Shown piece after piece: positions 5,057-6,251 of a stretch of DNA of 6,251 bases. The DNA comes from an uncultured Myxococcales bacterium. Its GTDB lineage: Bacteria; Myxococcota_A; UBA9042. The notes under the pieces are model-generated. The model was not told the DNA's origin and did not search any database. It saw nothing but the letters and a program-made list of their open reading frames with translations. Positions within the stretch are counted from its first letter, which is position 1; each line of letters starts with the position of its first letter. The position numbers and the translations under genes were made by a program. The stretch is from the NCBI GenBank assembly GCA_903917305.1, contig CAIXAA010000666.1, positions 1 to 6,251 of the forward strand. Direction: 5' to 3'.

Positions 5057-6251
5057 TCACGGCGCGGTCAAGTTCAACTTGCTGCCCGCGGCAATAGCCT
5101 GCACTTTCGTCTGCTTGCCATCGGGCCAGATCACGGTCAGCACGTCGATCTGCGCGGCGGCTCCCAAGCCGAAATGCACGCGCCATTGGCCATTCCCGCC
5201 AAAACCGGAATCGCCAATCATCTGCCGCACGACGTTTTTGCCGCTGATCTGCGCCGTCAACCGCGCGCCAATTGCATAGGTGTTGCCCGGCTTGCCGACC
5301 AGCCGCACCAGGACCGACGTGCCCGGCTGCGCCAGATCATTGCGCAAGACCCGCACGTTGCCGCCGCGCCGCACCTGCACGATGTCCAAGTCGCCGTCAT
5401 CGTCGATGTCCACCGCCGTCTGCGCCACGCCCACGAAATCGCTGGTTTGCGGGAAGGGGATCGCGGTCTTGAACGCCTCGAACCCCTTGCCGCCCTGGTT
5501 GCGCAGGAACAGGTCATGTTGCGGCACGAGGATCTTCGGCTGACACATCGCGAGGTTGACCAGCGCCCCACCCGGCGCGATCGCCGCAATGCCCAGGTAC
5601 ACATCGAGCCAACCATCCTGGTCGAAGTCCACCAGCAGCGGATTCCACGCGCTGACGTCGTGCGTCACCTGCGCCAGCCCCCACGCCACCGAACTATTCG
5701 TGAACGAAATCGGCAGCCCCACCGGCGCCGGCTGCTGGCGGTAGAGCGGCAGCGGGCCGGCATCGCCCATCATCACGTCGAGCAAGCCGTCGCCGTCCAG
5801 GTCGCCAATCCCCCAACCCATGTGGTGCGCGTAGCCGAGAAAGCCGATGTCGGTCGCGTACTTCTTGAAGCCGCCCGGCTCGTTGTGCAAGAAGAAGTGG
5901 TCGCTCTTGTCGTTGCCCACCAAGGCGTCCATCTTGCCGTCCTGGTCCAAATCGACCGCCGTCACTTCGGTCAGCCAGCCGCCGGGCGGCAGTTTCCAGG
6001 CGGCGGTCGCGTCGTCGAACTGGGCACCATTGCGAACGAACATGCGGTCTTGCATCGACGCATCCGCGGCCAGCTTGGCCTTGCTGGCGCAATAGAAATC
6101 GTCGGCCGTGTATTGGCAGTCCATGTCGTTGCATTGCCCGTAGAAGCCGCCGGCGCCGACCAGGAGTTCGTTGCTGCCGTCGCCGTCGAAGTCCGCCCAC
6201 GCGGCGGAGCAGGCGCTGAAGTCCATGATCGGCGGCAACATGGCGCTGGTC
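5057..6251 (-). CDS. FG-GAP/VCBS repeat and ASPIC/UnbV domain protein, 5' end missing
   Basis: The frame is open to the right edge of the window. ATG at 6241 is only an internal in-frame codon, because the family normally has an N-terminal signal peptide and more repeats, so the gene is partial. Counting from that Met, FG-GAP/VCBS beta-propeller repeats carry calcium-binding loops DFDGDGSNE (17-25), DLDQDGKMD (97-105), DLDGDGLLD (147-155), DFDQDGWLD (205-213) and DIDDDGDLD (278-286). Residues about 308-392 are the ASPIC/UnbV domain (VRLVGKPGNTYAIGARL, VHFGLG, VIWPDGK). A cysteine-containing insert lies after the first loop (Cys37, Cys42, Cys51), with further Cys at 11 and 233, consistent with disulfides outside the cell. 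Such proteins are exported and calcium-stabilised; the role is probably adhesion or binding, and no enzyme motif is visible. The gene ends 12 bp from the convergent lipoprotein gene with no room for a terminator between them. Confidence 0.93.
   Translation of the reverse strand, partial: TSAMLPPIMDFSACSAAWADFDGDGSNELLVGAGGFYGQCNDMDCQYTADDFYCASKAKLAADASMQDRMFVRNGAQFDDATAAWKLPPGGWLTEVTAVDLDQDGKMDALVGNDKSDHFFLHNEPGGFKKYATDIGFLGYAHHMGWGIGDLDGDGLLDVMMGDAGPLPLYRQQPAPVGLPISFTNSSVAWGLAQVTHDVSAWNPLLVDFDQDGWLDVYLGIAAIAPGGALVNLAMCQPKILVPQHDLFLRNQGGKGFEAFKTAIPFPQTSDFVGVAQTAVDIDDDGDLDIVQVRRGGNVRVLRNDLAQPGTSVLVRLVGKPGNTYAIGARLTAQISGKNVVRQMIGDSGFGGNGQWRVHFGLGAAAQIDVLTVIWPDGKQTKVQAIAAGSKLNLTAP

Overview
The window is GC-rich (roughly two thirds G+C by eye). 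Its genes suggest a soil or aquatic Myxococcota-like (deltaproteobacterial) chromosome or metagenomic contig. The evidence is a lipoprotein with an Ala/Asp-rich linker, repeated 'CDDGNACT' cysteine modules and a MopE-like 'DNCDGKVNE' motif, plus an FG-GAP/ASPIC-UnbV surface protein. This assignment is inferred from gene style, not from a marker gene. There are no RNA genes, transposases, integrases, CRISPR arrays or recognisable defence genes.

Left part (1-614): no convincing gene. It holds a perfect 8-bp-arm hairpin at 15-36 and a tandem array of 21-bp half-units arranged as 42-bp units (about 230-607). The array starts just beyond the stop codon of a leftward gene for an unrecognised 254-aa protein (615-1379). 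That gene's reading frame, past its TGA, stays open through the whole array to the window edge and would encode a heptad of the type HLGRSEG.

Centre (1380-3114): a divergent intergenic region with plausible sigma70-type promoters in both directions, an 18-bp palindrome and an 11-bp-spaced direct repeat. It is followed by a rightward gene for a secreted/membrane protein that appears broken by a single-base frameshift at a C5 run (2015-2019). The restored product would be about 440 aa: signal peptide, soluble domain, about five membrane spans and a C-terminal soluble domain.

Right part (3115-6251): a 60-aa winged-helix protein (leftward) is divergent from a 521-aa cysteine-rich lipoprotein (rightward), with a perfect TTGACA on each strand between them. 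The lipoprotein is followed tail-to-tail, after 12 bp, by the 3' part of an FG-GAP/ASPIC-UnbV gene that runs off the right edge. Both large proteins are exported and probably act at the cell surface. Nothing shows that they work together, and no known pathway or multi-gene system is complete in this window.
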